A stretch of DNA of 64,000 bases from Symbioplanes lichenis (GTDB taxonomy: Bacteria > Actinomycetota > Actinomycetes > Mycobacteriales > Micromonosporaceae): NCBI RefSeq assembly GCF_030709675.1, contig NZ_JAUZQD010000015.1, positions 202,878-266,877 on the forward strand. Reading direction: 5' to 3'. Under the pieces are notes generated by a model. The model was not told where the DNA came from and made no database searches. It saw only the letters and a program-made list of their open reading frames with translations. Each line of letters starts with the position of its first letter. Within the stretch, counting starts at the first letter, position 1. This document shows positions 45,710 to 53,549 of this stretch, piece by piece. Both the position numbers and the translations under genes were made by a program.

Positions 45710-46285
45710 ATGGGCATGGGGAGGGTTACTCGGCGTCAGCTGACGAACCTTCTCGGTGCGTGTGGCGTCGCGGCCACGCTCGGCGGCCTGACCTTCGGGC
45801 TGCCGGCGCTCAATCACGCCCTCCCCGCCGACCGGGCCGTCCCGACCGACCGGCCGTACGACATCGGAGGTGGCGTGAGCGTCGTCCCGCCGCCCGGTGC
45901 GCGCCTCGACCTCACCGACACGCGGCCCGGCGAGGAGTCCGGCACCGTCCTCTTCCGCGTCGGCCCGGTCCGCTATCTCATCAGTGTCCAGCCCTTCGAC
46001 GGCTCGCTCGGCGCGGCGGTCGACCGGCTGCGCCGGCGCATCACCGGCAACTCCGGCTACCAGGTGACCGGCACCGAGCTGTCCGTCGCGACCACGGACG
46101 GCCTGCGCGGTGTCCAAGGCGGCTTCAGCGGGCCGGGGCGCGGCGGCCGCTATGTGGTCTTCGTCGCCGACAGCCGCACCATCGAGGTCACCGTCAGCGG
46201 CGCCGACCTCGACCTCGGCCGGATCCTGCCGGCCATCAACCGCAGCACGGCCACCCTCCGGTACGCGCCGGAGCCCGCCGGATGA
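45710..46285 (+). CDS. Membrane-anchored or exported protein of unknown function
   Basis: About 191 residues. One N-terminal hydrophobic segment (LLGACGVAATLGGLTFGLPAL), then a compact extracytoplasmic domain with VSVVPPPGARLDL, VRYLISVQPFDG and RYVVFVADSRTIEVTV. The layout resembles actinobacterial proteins that carry an N-terminal anchor and a beta-rich domain. It starts at ATG 45710 or 45716 and overlaps the PrsW gene (ATGA), so the two are likely co-expressed. It could be a substrate or partner of that protease. Confidence 0.7.
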   Translation: MGMGRVTRRQLTNLLGACGVAATLGGLTFGLPALNHALPADRAVPTDRPYDIGGGVSVVPPPGARLDLTDTRPGEESGTVLFRVGPVRYLISVQPFDGSLGAAVDRLRRRITGNSGYQVTGTELSVATTDGLRGVQGGFSGPGRGGRYVVFVADSRTIEVTVSGADLDLGRILPAINRSTATLRYAPEPAG

Positions 46286-47577
46286 CCGCGGAGCCCCGAT
46301 TGCGCAGTGACCGGAGTGCCCCTGTGCAGCCGGGCGCCGCCCCCGACCGGAGACTGCCCGGCCTGCCCGCCTTCTGGATCGTGCTCGCGCTGCTGGGCGC
46401 CGGGGGCGTACGGATGACCATGATCGTCACCGGGTACGTGCGCGAGTATCCCGTGGCCCTGCTCACCTCGGCGGCGCTCTTCGCCCTGCTCGCCGTGCCG
46501 TTCTGGTTCGTCGTCTCGGAGCTGGACTTCCTGGAGCGCGAGCCCCCGTCGCTGCTGCTCATCGCGTTCGGCTGGGGCGGCCTCGTGGCGACCTCGGCGT
46601 CGATTCCGGCCAGCGGCGCCCTCGACGACATCATCGCCAAGCTGGGCTCCCCCCACCTCGCGGCCGACTGGGGAGTGGCGCTCGCCGGCCCCACGGTCGA
46701 GGAGACGGCCAAGGCGCTGGGCGTGGTCGCGATCGTGCTCATCGCCCGGCACCAGATCAACAGCGTGCTGGACGGCGTCGTCTACGGCGCGACGGTCGGC
46801 CTGGGCTTTCAGATCATCGAGGACATTGTGTACGCGATGGGCGCCGTCGCCCTCGCCGGTCAGGGCGACACTGTCGAGCCCGTCGTCACGACCTTCCTGC
46901 TGCGCGGCTTCGTCTCCGGGGTGTGGAGTCACACGCTGTTCACGGCGCTCGCCGGGGCCGGAATTGGTTATCTGGTGGTCCGCGGCGAACGGTCGTTCCG
47001 TACCCGCCTCGGCGCCGCCGCTCTGGCCCTCTTCGCCGCCTGGGCGTCCCACGTCCTGTGGAACTCTCCGCTCCTGCGCGACGGCTTGGGCAACGGCGCG
47101 GTGGCCCTGCTCGCGGTGCTCGTGCTCAAGGGGCTGCCGCCGCTCGTGCTCATCTGGCTGCTCGTGCGCTCGGCCCACGACCGGGAGGCCGACTACTACG
47201 CGGAGCAGCTCGCCAAGCTGGACGACGCCGAGCTCATCACGCCGGCCGAGCGGCGGGCGCTCAAGGCGGGCTCGCGACGGGCCAGCGCCCGGGCCTACGC
47301 GCGAGCCCGGGGCGGCTGGCGAGCTCGGGCGGCGGTGCGCCGGCTCCAACGCGCCCAGGCCCGGCTGGCGGTCGAGTTGAGCCGCGGGACGCCGGACCTG
47401 AGCCGCTGGAGCCACGAGATCCGCCGGCAGCGCCGGGTGCTGAATCGGCTGGGACATCCCGAGGCGGTCGCGCCGGACGGGAAGGGGCCCTGGCGGCGTA
47501 CGGCGTCGGCGGTCTTCTCCACCGCGCTGGCGCTCGCCGTCCTCTGGGCCGTGGTCAGCACCCTCGGCGGGGGTTGA
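46282..47577 (+). CDS. PrsW-family intramembrane metalloprotease
   Basis: About 431 residues with 8-9 membrane helices. The family motifs are present: EET-x-K (E140, E141), F-x-x-x-E (FQIIE, 176-180), and two His positions, HTLFT (H217) and HVLWN (H257). PrsW cleaves anti-sigma factors at the membrane to start a sigma response in Bacillus. The C-terminal ~110 residues are basic and helical (RARGGWRARAAVRRLQRAQ) with a final membrane helix. The gene overlaps an extracytoplasmic-protein gene. No anti-sigma gene is adjacent. Confidence 0.9.
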   Translation: MTAEPRLRSDRSAPVQPGAAPDRRLPGLPAFWIVLALLGAGGVRMTMIVTGYVREYPVALLTSAALFALLAVPFWFVVSELDFLEREPPSLLLIAFGWGGLVATSASIPASGALDDIIAKLGSPHLAADWGVALAGPTVEETAKALGVVAIVLIARHQINSVLDGVVYGATVGLGFQIIEDIVYAMGAVALAGQGDTVEPVVTTFLLRGFVSGVWSHTLFTALAGAGIGYLVVRGERSFRTRLGAAALALFAAWASHVLWNSPLLRDGLGNGAVALLAVLVLKGLPPLVLIWLLVRSAHDREADYYAEQLAKLDDAELITPAERRALKAGSRRASARAYARARGGWRARAAVRRLQRAQARLAVELSRGTPDLSRWSHEIRRQRRVLNRLGHPEAVAPDGKGPWRRTASAVFSTALALAVLWAVVSTLGGG

Positions 47578-47606
47578 TCGTCAGCCCGCGGCCTTCGCCG
47601 CCGGGC

Positions 47607-47855
47607 TCAGATCTGCGGGGGCAGGCCGCCGTCGCCGTCGACCACCTGGGTCGGGTTGTTGTTCTGGTCGAGGTCGACCATCGTGATGTCGACCAGCCCG
47701 TCGCCGTCGGTGTCGAACTGGAAGAGGTCCGCCTTGCCGTCCCCGTCGGTGTCGGACACCCACATGTCCGGCTTGCCGTCGCCGTTCGTGTCGCTGGCGA
47801 TCAGGTCGACACGCTCGTTGCCGCGGGTCTCGACGGTCTCCTGGGGCTCGGTCAT
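47607..47855 (-). CDS. Small protein with DxDGDG calcium-binding-type repeats
   Basis: 82 residues. After ~20 residues it is made of about four 12-14-residue units: SDTNGDGKPDMWV, SDTDGDGKADLFQF, DTDGDGLVDITMV and DLDQNNNPTQVV. The D-x-D/N-G-D-G-x-x-D pattern is the calcium loop of thrombospondin type-3, dockerin and FG-GAP-like repeats. No signal peptide is present, which is unusual for such repeats. ATG 47855 has GAGGAGA upstream. It probably binds divalent cations; the role is unknown. Confidence 0.75.
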   Translation of the reverse strand: MTEPQETVETRGNERVDLIASDTNGDGKPDMWVSDTDGDGKADLFQFDTDGDGLVDITMVDLDQNNNPTQVVDGDGGLPPQI

Positions 47856-47957
47856 CGGGGTCTCCTCGTCCGTGGGGGATCGGTCGGTAACAACGTAGGA
47901 CTCGGTCTCCACCTTCGCGCTCCGGGAAACCCCTCTCCCGCCGGTAACGTTCCGATC

Positions 47958-48326
47958 GTGAACATAGACGAGCGCCTGGGCATCGAGATCAAGGAAGCCA
48001 CCCCCGAGCGGGTGGTCGGGACGATGCCCGTGGAGGGCAACACCCAGCCGTACGGGCTGCTGCACGGCGGCGCCTCCTGCGTGCTCGCCGAGACGCTCGG
48101 ATCGGTCGGTGCCGCCCTGCACGGGGCGACGGTGGACCGGCCGTTCGCCGTGGGCGTCGACATCAACGCGACCCATCACAAGGCGGTCCGGCACGGCGTG
48201 GTGACCGGGGTCGCGACGCCCCTGCACCGCGGCCGGACGGCGGTCACCTATGAGATCGTCATCACGGACGAGGAGGACGCACGCGTGTGTACGGCGCGCA
48301 TCACGTGCCTCCTTCGTGGCGCGTGA
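47958..48326 (+). CDS. Hotdog-fold thioesterase (PaaI/YdiI type)
   Basis: 122 residues. YGLLHGGASCVLAETLGS is the catalytic helix of the PaaI/ComA/YdiI group, with the HGG loop and a Glu. VGVDINATHHKAVRHG and the RGRTAVTYEIVI strand follow. Such enzymes hydrolyse acyl- or aryl-CoA thioesters. GTG 47958. It stands 46 bases upstream of the next gene, in the same direction. Confidence 0.88.
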   Translation: MNIDERLGIEIKEATPERVVGTMPVEGNTQPYGLLHGGASCVLAETLGSVGAALHGATVDRPFAVGVDINATHHKAVRHGVVTGVATPLHRGRTAVTYEIVITDEEDARVCTARITCLLRGA

Positions 48327-48372
48327 CTCTCTCCGGCGGCGTTTCTTGACGGATCCGCGTACCTTTCTTGAC

Positions 48373-48765
48373 GTGACCGACGTACCACAGCACGCATTGG
48401 ACGACGCTGCGCAGGTGCTCGAATGCGCGCTCAGCGGCGACAGTGACGCCGTGGTCGGCACGTTCGACGCGGTCGTCGACCGCTCGGGGGTCGTGGGCGC
48501 CTGGGACGTGGCCTGGTGCCTGGCCGCGACGATGGTCGGGCAGCACATCCGGCCCGGCGGGCCCTGGACCCTCGACTTCCCCGGCATCGACGACGCTCGC
48601 TACGACAAGCGGTGGGTGGCCCGGTTCGTCAGCGCCTATGTCAACGGCGACGTGCCGACCGGCGAGGCCCTCTTCGGGGCGGCCATCGCCGACGGGCAGC
48701 TGCCGGAGTGCCTGCTCGCGCTGGCCGGCTCGACCGTGGCGACACTGCGCCACCGCGCGGCCTGA
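48373..48765 (+). CDS. Conserved hypothetical actinobacterial protein
   Basis: About 130 residues, soluble, helical, with VVGAWDVAWCLAATMVGQH and a central acidic patch FPGIDDARYDKRWVARFV. No known motif. GTG 48373 (VTDVPQHALDDAA) is chosen; upstream in-frame TTG codons exist. Its TGA overlaps the ATG of the following HAD gene (TGATG), so the two are coupled. Confidence 0.68.
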   Translation: MTDVPQHALDDAAQVLECALSGDSDAVVGTFDAVVDRSGVVGAWDVAWCLAATMVGQHIRPGGPWTLDFPGIDDARYDKRWVARFVSAYVNGDVPTGEALFGAAIADGQLPECLLALAGSTVATLRHRAA

Positions 48766-49403
48766 TGCTGCTCCTCGTCGACCTGGACCAGACCCTCATC
48801 GACCGGACGGCCGCCTTCCGCCGCTGGGCCGTCGAGTGGATCCCGGCGCACGGGGGTTCCGCGGCCGACGTGGCGTGGGCGATCGAGGCGGACGAGGACG
48901 GCTACGCGCCGCGCCCGCGCCTGGCGGCTGAGCTCGCTTCGCGTCTTCTTTCTCCCTGCGACCTCGTCCTCGAGCAATTGATCTTGGGAACGGTCGAGCA
49001 TCTCTCGCTCGACCCCGCAGTCGCCGGGGTGCTCCAGGAAGCGGTCGCCGCCGGCTGGTCGCCGGTCGTCGTCACCAACGGTTCCGTACGCCAGCAGGAG
49101 GCGAAACTGCGTCGCACCGGCCTGGACGAGCTCGTGGCGGGCTGGGTCGTCTCCGAAGGGGCGGGCGTGCGCAAGCCCGACCGTCGCATCTTCGAGCTGG
49201 GCGCCGCAACGGCCGGCCTGGACCTGGCGAACGGGGGCTGGATGATCGGTGACAACCCCGCCGACGACATCGCGGGTGCCGCCGCGGCGGGGCTGCGAAC
49301 CGTGTGGCTGCACCGGGGCCGGCAGTGGCCTGGCCTTGATGTCTTGCCGACCCGCACGGCCGACGACTTCCCGAGCGCCCTCCGCGGGATCCTCTGCTCC
49401 TGA
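48765..49403 (+). CDS. HAD-superfamily hydrolase
   Basis: 212 residues. Motif I is LLLVDLDQTLIDR (nucleophile in DLDQT), motif II VVVTNGS, motif III around VRKPDRRIFE, and motif IV GDNPADDIAGA. This is a subfamily I HAD with a small helical cap, usually a phosphatase of small phosphorylated metabolites. The substrate is unknown. Confidence 0.9.
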   Translation: MLLLVDLDQTLIDRTAAFRRWAVEWIPAHGGSAADVAWAIEADEDGYAPRPRLAAELASRLLSPCDLVLEQLILGTVEHLSLDPAVAGVLQEAVAAGWSPVVVTNGSVRQQEAKLRRTGLDELVAGWVVSEGAGVRKPDRRIFELGAATAGLDLANGGWMIGDNPADDIAGAAAAGLRTVWLHRGRQWPGLDVLPTRTADDFPSALRGILCS

Positions 49404-49491
49404 TCTACACCACCCGGCTACCGGATGGTGATCGTTTCTGGGGCCACCGGGCCGAACTTCTGAGTGTCAGCACCGCTCAGAGGGGATCGTC

Positions 49492-50490
49492 ATGGGGACT
49501 CGTGCACGCAAGCTCGGCATCGCGGCCATGACGGCCGTCCTGGGTGCCGGCCTCGTCGCCGGGGTCAACGCCTCCCTCCCGGCCGCCGCCTCGTCGCTGC
49601 CCGCGGTCGCCTCCTTCGTCCCCACGAAGGTCATGCCGCTCGGTGACTCGATCACCCGCGGGGTCGGCTCGCCCACCATGTCCTCCTACCGGCCGGGCCT
49701 CGAGCAGCGCCTGATCCGCGGCGGGCTGGAGATCAACTATGTGGGCTCGCAGAGCGACGGCACCGGCGGCGACAACCAGCACGAGGGGCACGGCGGCTGG
49801 ACGATCGACGAGCTCTCCGCCCGCCTCGACGGGTGGCTGGCGACCTACGAGCCCGACGTGGTCCTCGTGCACGCCGGCACCAACAACATCAGGCTCGGCG
49901 AGGGTCCGTACACCACGGCGCGCAAGCTCTCCGGCCTGCTCGACCAGATCCGCCGGGCCCGCCCCGGCGCGCAGATCTTCGTCGCCCAGATCGCCACGTC
50001 GCGCGTCCCGCGCGAGGCCTCCGACGACCGCTCCTACAACCGGCTGATCCCCACGATCGTCGCGCAGAAGCAGGACGGCAACATGACGGTCGTCGACCAG
50101 TCCTCGGTCACCGGGATCGACCTGCACGATCTGCGCCACCCGAACGACTTCGGCTACGCGAAGATGGCCTGGAACTGGTACCGCGCGATGTCCCGGGTGT
50201 ACGGCTTGTCGGGCTTCACCGGCCCGAACCCGTACCTGGCGACGCGGGCCCGCCGGTGCCTGGCCGCCAAGGTCCTCGTGCGCGGCGTCCCGCACCACCG
50301 GACCGAGTGCCGCGACTGGACGCTGCGCACCACGATCGTGCGGACCAACGGCGTCGAGCGGCGGGTGCGGATCTGGCAGACGCTGCGGGAGGACAAGCAG
50401 ACCTATCGCGTACGGGCGGCCGGCGGCTGGATGACGCGTACGCGCGTGGTGCGGCGCTGGACCGGGCCGGGCAACCTGCTCAACGTCTGA
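49492..50490 (+). CDS. Secreted SGNH/GDSL hydrolase
   Basis: 332 residues. Signal peptide ~1-40 (GIAAMTAVLGAGLVAGVNA). The SGNH blocks are GDSITRG (nucleophile S53), GHGGW, VLVHAGTNN and DLRHPNDFG with the catalytic Asp/His. A basic ~90-residue C-terminal extension (RARRCLAAKVLVRGVPHHR, then Arg/Trp/Thr-rich strands) may bind a polymer. Related actinomycete enzymes are extracellular esterases or carbohydrate deacetylases. Confidence 0.9.
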   Translation: MGTRARKLGIAAMTAVLGAGLVAGVNASLPAAASSLPAVASFVPTKVMPLGDSITRGVGSPTMSSYRPGLEQRLIRGGLEINYVGSQSDGTGGDNQHEGHGGWTIDELSARLDGWLATYEPDVVLVHAGTNNIRLGEGPYTTARKLSGLLDQIRRARPGAQIFVAQIATSRVPREASDDRSYNRLIPTIVAQKQDGNMTVVDQSSVTGIDLHDLRHPNDFGYAKMAWNWYRAMSRVYGLSGFTGPNPYLATRARRCLAAKVLVRGVPHHRTECRDWTLRTTIVRTNGVERRVRIWQTLREDKQTYRVRAAGGWMTRTRVVRRWTGPGNLLNV

Positions 50491-50524
50491 GCGCGGCTTC
50501 GCCCTCTTCGGGGCGGCCTGTCGT

Positions 50525-50836
50525 TCAGGGGGCCCGGTCGAAGAGGTCGAGCACTCCGGAGACGTCGAGGACGCGGTGGACGATGCCCGTGGCGTTCGAG
50601 ATCGCCATCGGCACGCCCGCCTTCCGGCCGGCCATCAGCCCGTCGATCAGCGCGCCCACGGCCTCGCTGTCGATGAACTCGGTCTCCCCGAGGTCGATGA
50701 CGATCCCGGGGGCGCCGCCGTCCTCCACGGCCTGCAACAGCTCGGACCGCACTTCGTCCCGGGCGTTGATGTCGAGATCGCCGGAGAGCCGGACATGGCC
50801 CGCGTGCCGCGCGATCTGATAGGTCGGCTCTGTCAC
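50525..50836 (-). CDS. STAS-domain anti-sigma-factor antagonist
   Basis: 103 residues. The pattern HVRLSGDLDINARDEV, IVIDLGETEFIDSEAVGAL and VHRVLDVSGVLDLFD is the SpoIIAA/RsbV fold. The candidate phosphorylation site is the Ser in FIDSEAVGAL. It probably controls a HATPase anti-sigma kinase by partner switching; such a gene lies 65 bp upstream on the same strand. GTG 50836 has AAGG five bases upstream. Confidence 0.88.
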   Translation of the reverse strand: MTEPTYQIARHAGHVRLSGDLDINARDEVRSELLQAVEDGGAPGIVIDLGETEFIDSEAVGALIDGLMAGRKAGVPMAISNATGIVHRVLDVSGVLDLFDRAP

Positions 50837-50901
50837 GTACACCTTCTGACATGGGCGGATGAGCTAGGCCCGGGCCCGGACAACCCCCTCGGGCCTGGCG
50901 A

Positions 50902-51336
50902 TCATAGATCAGCCCGCACGGGGAACTCCGCCCACACGTGCTTGGTGTCATCTTCGAGATACCAGCCCATGTCCAGCGAGAACCGCCGCGCCAGCTGCAG
51001 CCCGAGCCCGCCCCGCCCAAGCCCCCGATCCTCGTCCACCTGCGGCACCGCCTCGGGCGCGTGGTCGACGACATCGAGCACAAAAGTGTCCCCGGCCCGC
51101 CCCAGCCGCACAATCGTCGGCGGCAAGCCGTGCCGGAGCGCGTTCGTGGCCAGCTCCGTGGCCACGAGCACCACCTTCTCCGGAATCTCGTCCAGCACCG
51201 CCCCCTCGGGCAGCACCTTCCCGGTGAGCGCCTCGTGCAACGACGCCCGCAGGACCTTGAGCTGCGCTGAGCTGTCCAGCACCCACCGGCAGACCTCGGT
51301 CATGGCGGGCGGCGTCTGCGCAGCGAGGTACGTCAT
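50902..51336 (-). CDS. HATPase_c anti-sigma-regulatory kinase (RsbW/SpoIIAB-like)
   Basis: About 144 residues. The ATPase N box is VATELATNALRHGL, the G1 box FVLDVVDHAPE (Asp), and G2 GRGGLGLQLARRF. This is the GHKL fold of RsbW-like serine kinases. It may phosphorylate the STAS protein encoded downstream. The gene that it would normally control, a SigB-type sigma factor, is not nearby. ATG 51336 follows AAGGGGA; ATG 51369 is an alternative. Confidence 0.85.
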   Translation of the reverse strand: MTYLAAQTPPAMTEVCRWVLDSSAQLKVLRASLHEALTGKVLPEGAVLDEIPEKVVLVATELATNALRHGLPPTIVRLGRAGDTFVLDVVDHAPEAVPQVDEDRGLGRGGLGLQLARRFSLDMGWYLEDDTKHVWAEFPVRADL

Positions 51337-51382
51337 GGTCCCCTTATGCCCGCCACGCCGGTCGATCATGCGGCCCCCACCT

Positions 51383-52111
51383 TCAGTGGGGGAAGGCGGC
51401 CAACGGAGACGGATCGACGTACAGGCAACCACCAGCATCCCCCACCGCCCGCAGCCCGGCCAGATCCCCGGCCCCCCACTCGGCGGCCCGGCCGGTCAAC
51501 CGCGAGTACATGACCTCAGCCGGATCGTCGACCAACGGATGAGCCAGCCCCACGGCATGCCCGAGCTCATGCAGAAGCAGCTTCCCGGTAGTAGCCCCGG
51601 CCGCCGCCCCGAACCCCCGAGCCAGGCCCGAAGCCCGCCCGGCGTCAATGACCACCATGCCCTTGTGAATGACCAGCGCCGGCTCCCCGGACTCGCTATG
51701 CCCCGGCAAGTACGTCGCCCCGCCCACCCCGGCCGCGTCAACGTCGGCCACGCTCCCACCAATAGCACTCCAAGCAACCACAAGCTGCGTATCACTCGGA
51801 TAGCCGCCTGGGTCCCGTCCCGGAACAACATCGGTCTCACCCAGATACCGGAACGTCAGCCCACTGGCCCGGGCAACCCGCTCCACGGCCGCCTTGACCT
51901 CGACCAGCGACCCCTCCGGCGCCCGAGCCACGTTCACCCGATAGCCGATCGTCCCGCACGGATCCCACCGAGCCACCAGCTCATGCCCACTGCGCCGGCT
52001 CAGGAACGCGTACGCCTCCCCGTCCCCGGAAACCCCCACACTCCCGGATGGCGAACCCAGAGGAACACTGACGGCAGCAGCCATCAACCAACGCAAAGCA
52101 CGCGCGAGCAC
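51383..52111 (-). CDS. Metzincin/matrixin-like zinc protease, secreted
   Basis: About 242 residues. Signal-like N-terminus (LRWLMAAAVSVPLG). The zinc site is HELGHAVGLAH (H181, E182, H185, H191), with the Met-turn in EVMYS (M201), so the HExxHxxGxxH plus Met-turn of metzincins is complete. A Cys near residue 52 and one near 230 may pair. GTG 52111 is chosen; ATG 52084 would shorten the leader. A substrate cannot be proposed. Confidence 0.85.
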   Translation of the reverse strand: MLARALRWLMAAAVSVPLGSPSGSVGVSGDGEAYAFLSRRSGHELVARWDPCGTIGYRVNVARAPEGSLVEVKAAVERVARASGLTFRYLGETDVVPGRDPGGYPSDTQLVVAWSAIGGSVADVDAAGVGGATYLPGHSESGEPALVIHKGMVVIDAGRASGLARGFGAAAGATTGKLLLHELGHAVGLAHPLVDDPAEVMYSRLTGRAAEWGAGDLAGLRAVGDAGGCLYVDPSPLAAFPH

Positions 52112-52121
52112 AACGCTCCGA

Positions 52122-52247
52122 TCACCGGGGACGAGTGCCCCTGAGAATCGGCCCGAACACCCCCACCCTGAGCACCCCGCCCACGAGAATCGCCCAGATC
52201 ACCAGCACGCCCCAGCCGAGCGACAGCGACACCGCTCCTAGCCCCAC
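52122..52247 (-). CDS. Possible one-helix membrane peptide
   Basis: A 41-residue frame starting at GTG 52247, ending ten bases before the protease start, encodes one long hydrophobic segment (LGWGVLVIWAILVGGVLRVG). No ribosome-binding site is visible, and the surrounding sequence is low-complexity. It may be a real small membrane peptide or chance. Confidence 0.3.
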   Translation of the reverse strand: MGLGAVSLSLGWGVLVIWAILVGGVLRVGVFGPILRGTRPR

Positions 52248-52361
52248 GAAAGCGCAACAACCGAACCGCGCGCGTGAGCAACCCCGCCTGTGTAGCGACC
52301 CGACCGCCCCAAAACCAAAGGGCGGGCCGAGTCCGTGGGCTCCGCAGGCCGACCACCCTAG

Positions 52362-52650
52362 GTCAACTGGTGAGCAACCTCGTGCCGCCGGTGCCGTGGG
52401 CCGGGGTGGGCTTTGGAGGCCGAGTATCAACCGGCGAGCAGCTTCGTGCCGCCGGTGGCGTGGATCGGGGTGGGCTCCGAGGGGCGACCGCCCAAGGGTC
52501 AACCGGTGAGCAACCCCGTGCCCGTCGATGATCTGAGTCGGGGTGGGCTCAGCAGGCCGGCCGAAGAGTCAATCGGTGAGCGACCCGGTGCCGTCGGTGG
52601 TGTGGGTCGGGCGGGCTTCGCAGGCCGACCGCCCCAAGGGCAATCGGCCG
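52362..52650. repeat. About four degenerate 70-bp tandem repeats
   Basis: Units starting near 52362, 52425, 52498, 52568 and a partial one near 52639 share GTCAACCGGTGAGCAACC, a central GCCGGTGGCGTG part and CGGGGTGGGCT...GGCCGACCGCC. The period is 63-73 bp and copies differ by many changes, including small insertions. The block lies next to the terminator of the tRNA cluster. It does not look coding. Confidence 0.6.
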
Positions 52651-52664
52651 GCCGAGTCCCGGGA

Positions 52665-52700
52665 AAGCAAAACGCCCACCGCGGTGACCGCAGGTGGGCG
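52665..52700 (-). terminator. Terminator of the tRNA cluster
   Basis: On the minus strand CGCCCACC (52700-52693) pairs with GGTGGGCG (52680-52673) over a 12-nt loop and is followed by TTTTGCTTT. It lies 25 bases after tRNA-Phe, the last gene of the cluster. Confidence 0.8.
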
Positions 52701-52724
52701 ATGCTCAAAGCCCGGCGAGAGGCT

Positions 52725-52801
52725 TGGTGGCCAGGGGCGGGGTCGAACCGCCGACCTTCCGATTTTCAGTCGGACGCTCGTACCAACTGAGCTACCTGGC
52801 C
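52725..52801 (-). tRNA. tRNA-Phe (GAA)
   Basis: Acceptor GGCCAGG pairs with CCTGGCC. The D arm is GCTCAGTTGGTACGAGC. The anticodon stem TCCGA/TCGGA frames the loop CTGAAAA, with anticodon GAA. The T arm is GGCGGTTCGACCCCGCC. The CCA end is encoded. Length 77 including CCA. Confidence 0.95.
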
Positions 52802-52832
52802 GTTGTCGTCGATGGTGCTGACGACTGGGCGC

Positions 52833-52909
52833 TGGCGGTCCTGACGGGACTTGAACCCGCGACCTCCGCCTTGACAGGGCGGCGAGCACTCCAACTGCTC
52901 CACAGGACC
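52833..52909 (-). tRNA. tRNA-Asp (GTC)
   Basis: Acceptor GGTCCTG/CAGGACC, anticodon stem CCGCC/GGCGG with loop CTGTCAA, anticodon GTC. The T arm is GCGGGTTCAAGTCCCGT. Discriminator G and an encoded CCA end. It lies 31 bp upstream of tRNA-Phe on the same strand. Confidence 0.95.
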
Positions 52910-52993
52910 TTGCTGGTGTTGCTGTCTTGCCGTGTTGCTCACTCATTCTTACATGAGCGCTTTCTTGCACTTGCACCGGCCTCGACCGGTCCG

Positions 52994-53066
52994 TACCCCC
53001 AACGGGATTCGAACCCGTGCTACCGCCTTGAAAGGGCGGCGTCCTAGGCCACTAGACGATGAGGGC
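52994..53066 (-). tRNA. tRNA-Glu (TTC)
   Basis: The anticodon stem CCGCC/GGCGG frames the loop CTTTCAA, anticodon TTC. The T arm is ACGGGTTCGAATCCCGT. 73 nt with discriminator A and no encoded CCA, unlike its two neighbours. First gene of the Glu-Asp-Phe cluster. Confidence 0.94.
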
Positions 53067-53549
53067 AACTCCGCAATCATTGCACATCGGCAATTCGTGC
53101 GGTGTGGCCCCAACCGGCGGCCCCGCTTGAGGCTTGGAAAGCATACGTGATGCCGGGACCCCCAGCCAAATCGGTGTCCCCCTCCCGGCGACGGCCCGCT
53201 GACCAGCGCAAACAAGCGCCCTCCCCGCCCCGCGACCAAGAGGTGTGCCGAGCGCCACTCCACCGCGGCGCCCGCCGGCCCGTCCGCCCGCAGCGTCCAC
53301 CGCCCCGCACATCGCCGCCCGACCCAGCCCTCACGCCCGCAGGCTGACGAGATCGCCGCGCGGTCCTGACCTCACATCGCCCCGAGCCCACGGCCTGGAG
53401 CCCCTGGAGCGCTCACTCGCGGGCCGACGAGACCGCCGCCCGACCTCAGCCCCACACGCGCGGACCGAAGCGATCGCCGCCCGAGCCCCACCCGAGCACC
53501 CGGCACGACGACATCGCGGCCCAAGACGAGGAGGGCACGAGAAGGTGCC
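53067..53549. other. Intergenic region upstream of the tRNA cluster
   Basis: The part next to tRNA-Glu should hold the tRNA promoter. The rest, about 53200-53550, is very GC-rich with imperfect recurrences of words such as GAGATCGCCGC/GAGACCGCCGCCCGA and GACCTCA. I see no gene. Confidence 0.4.
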
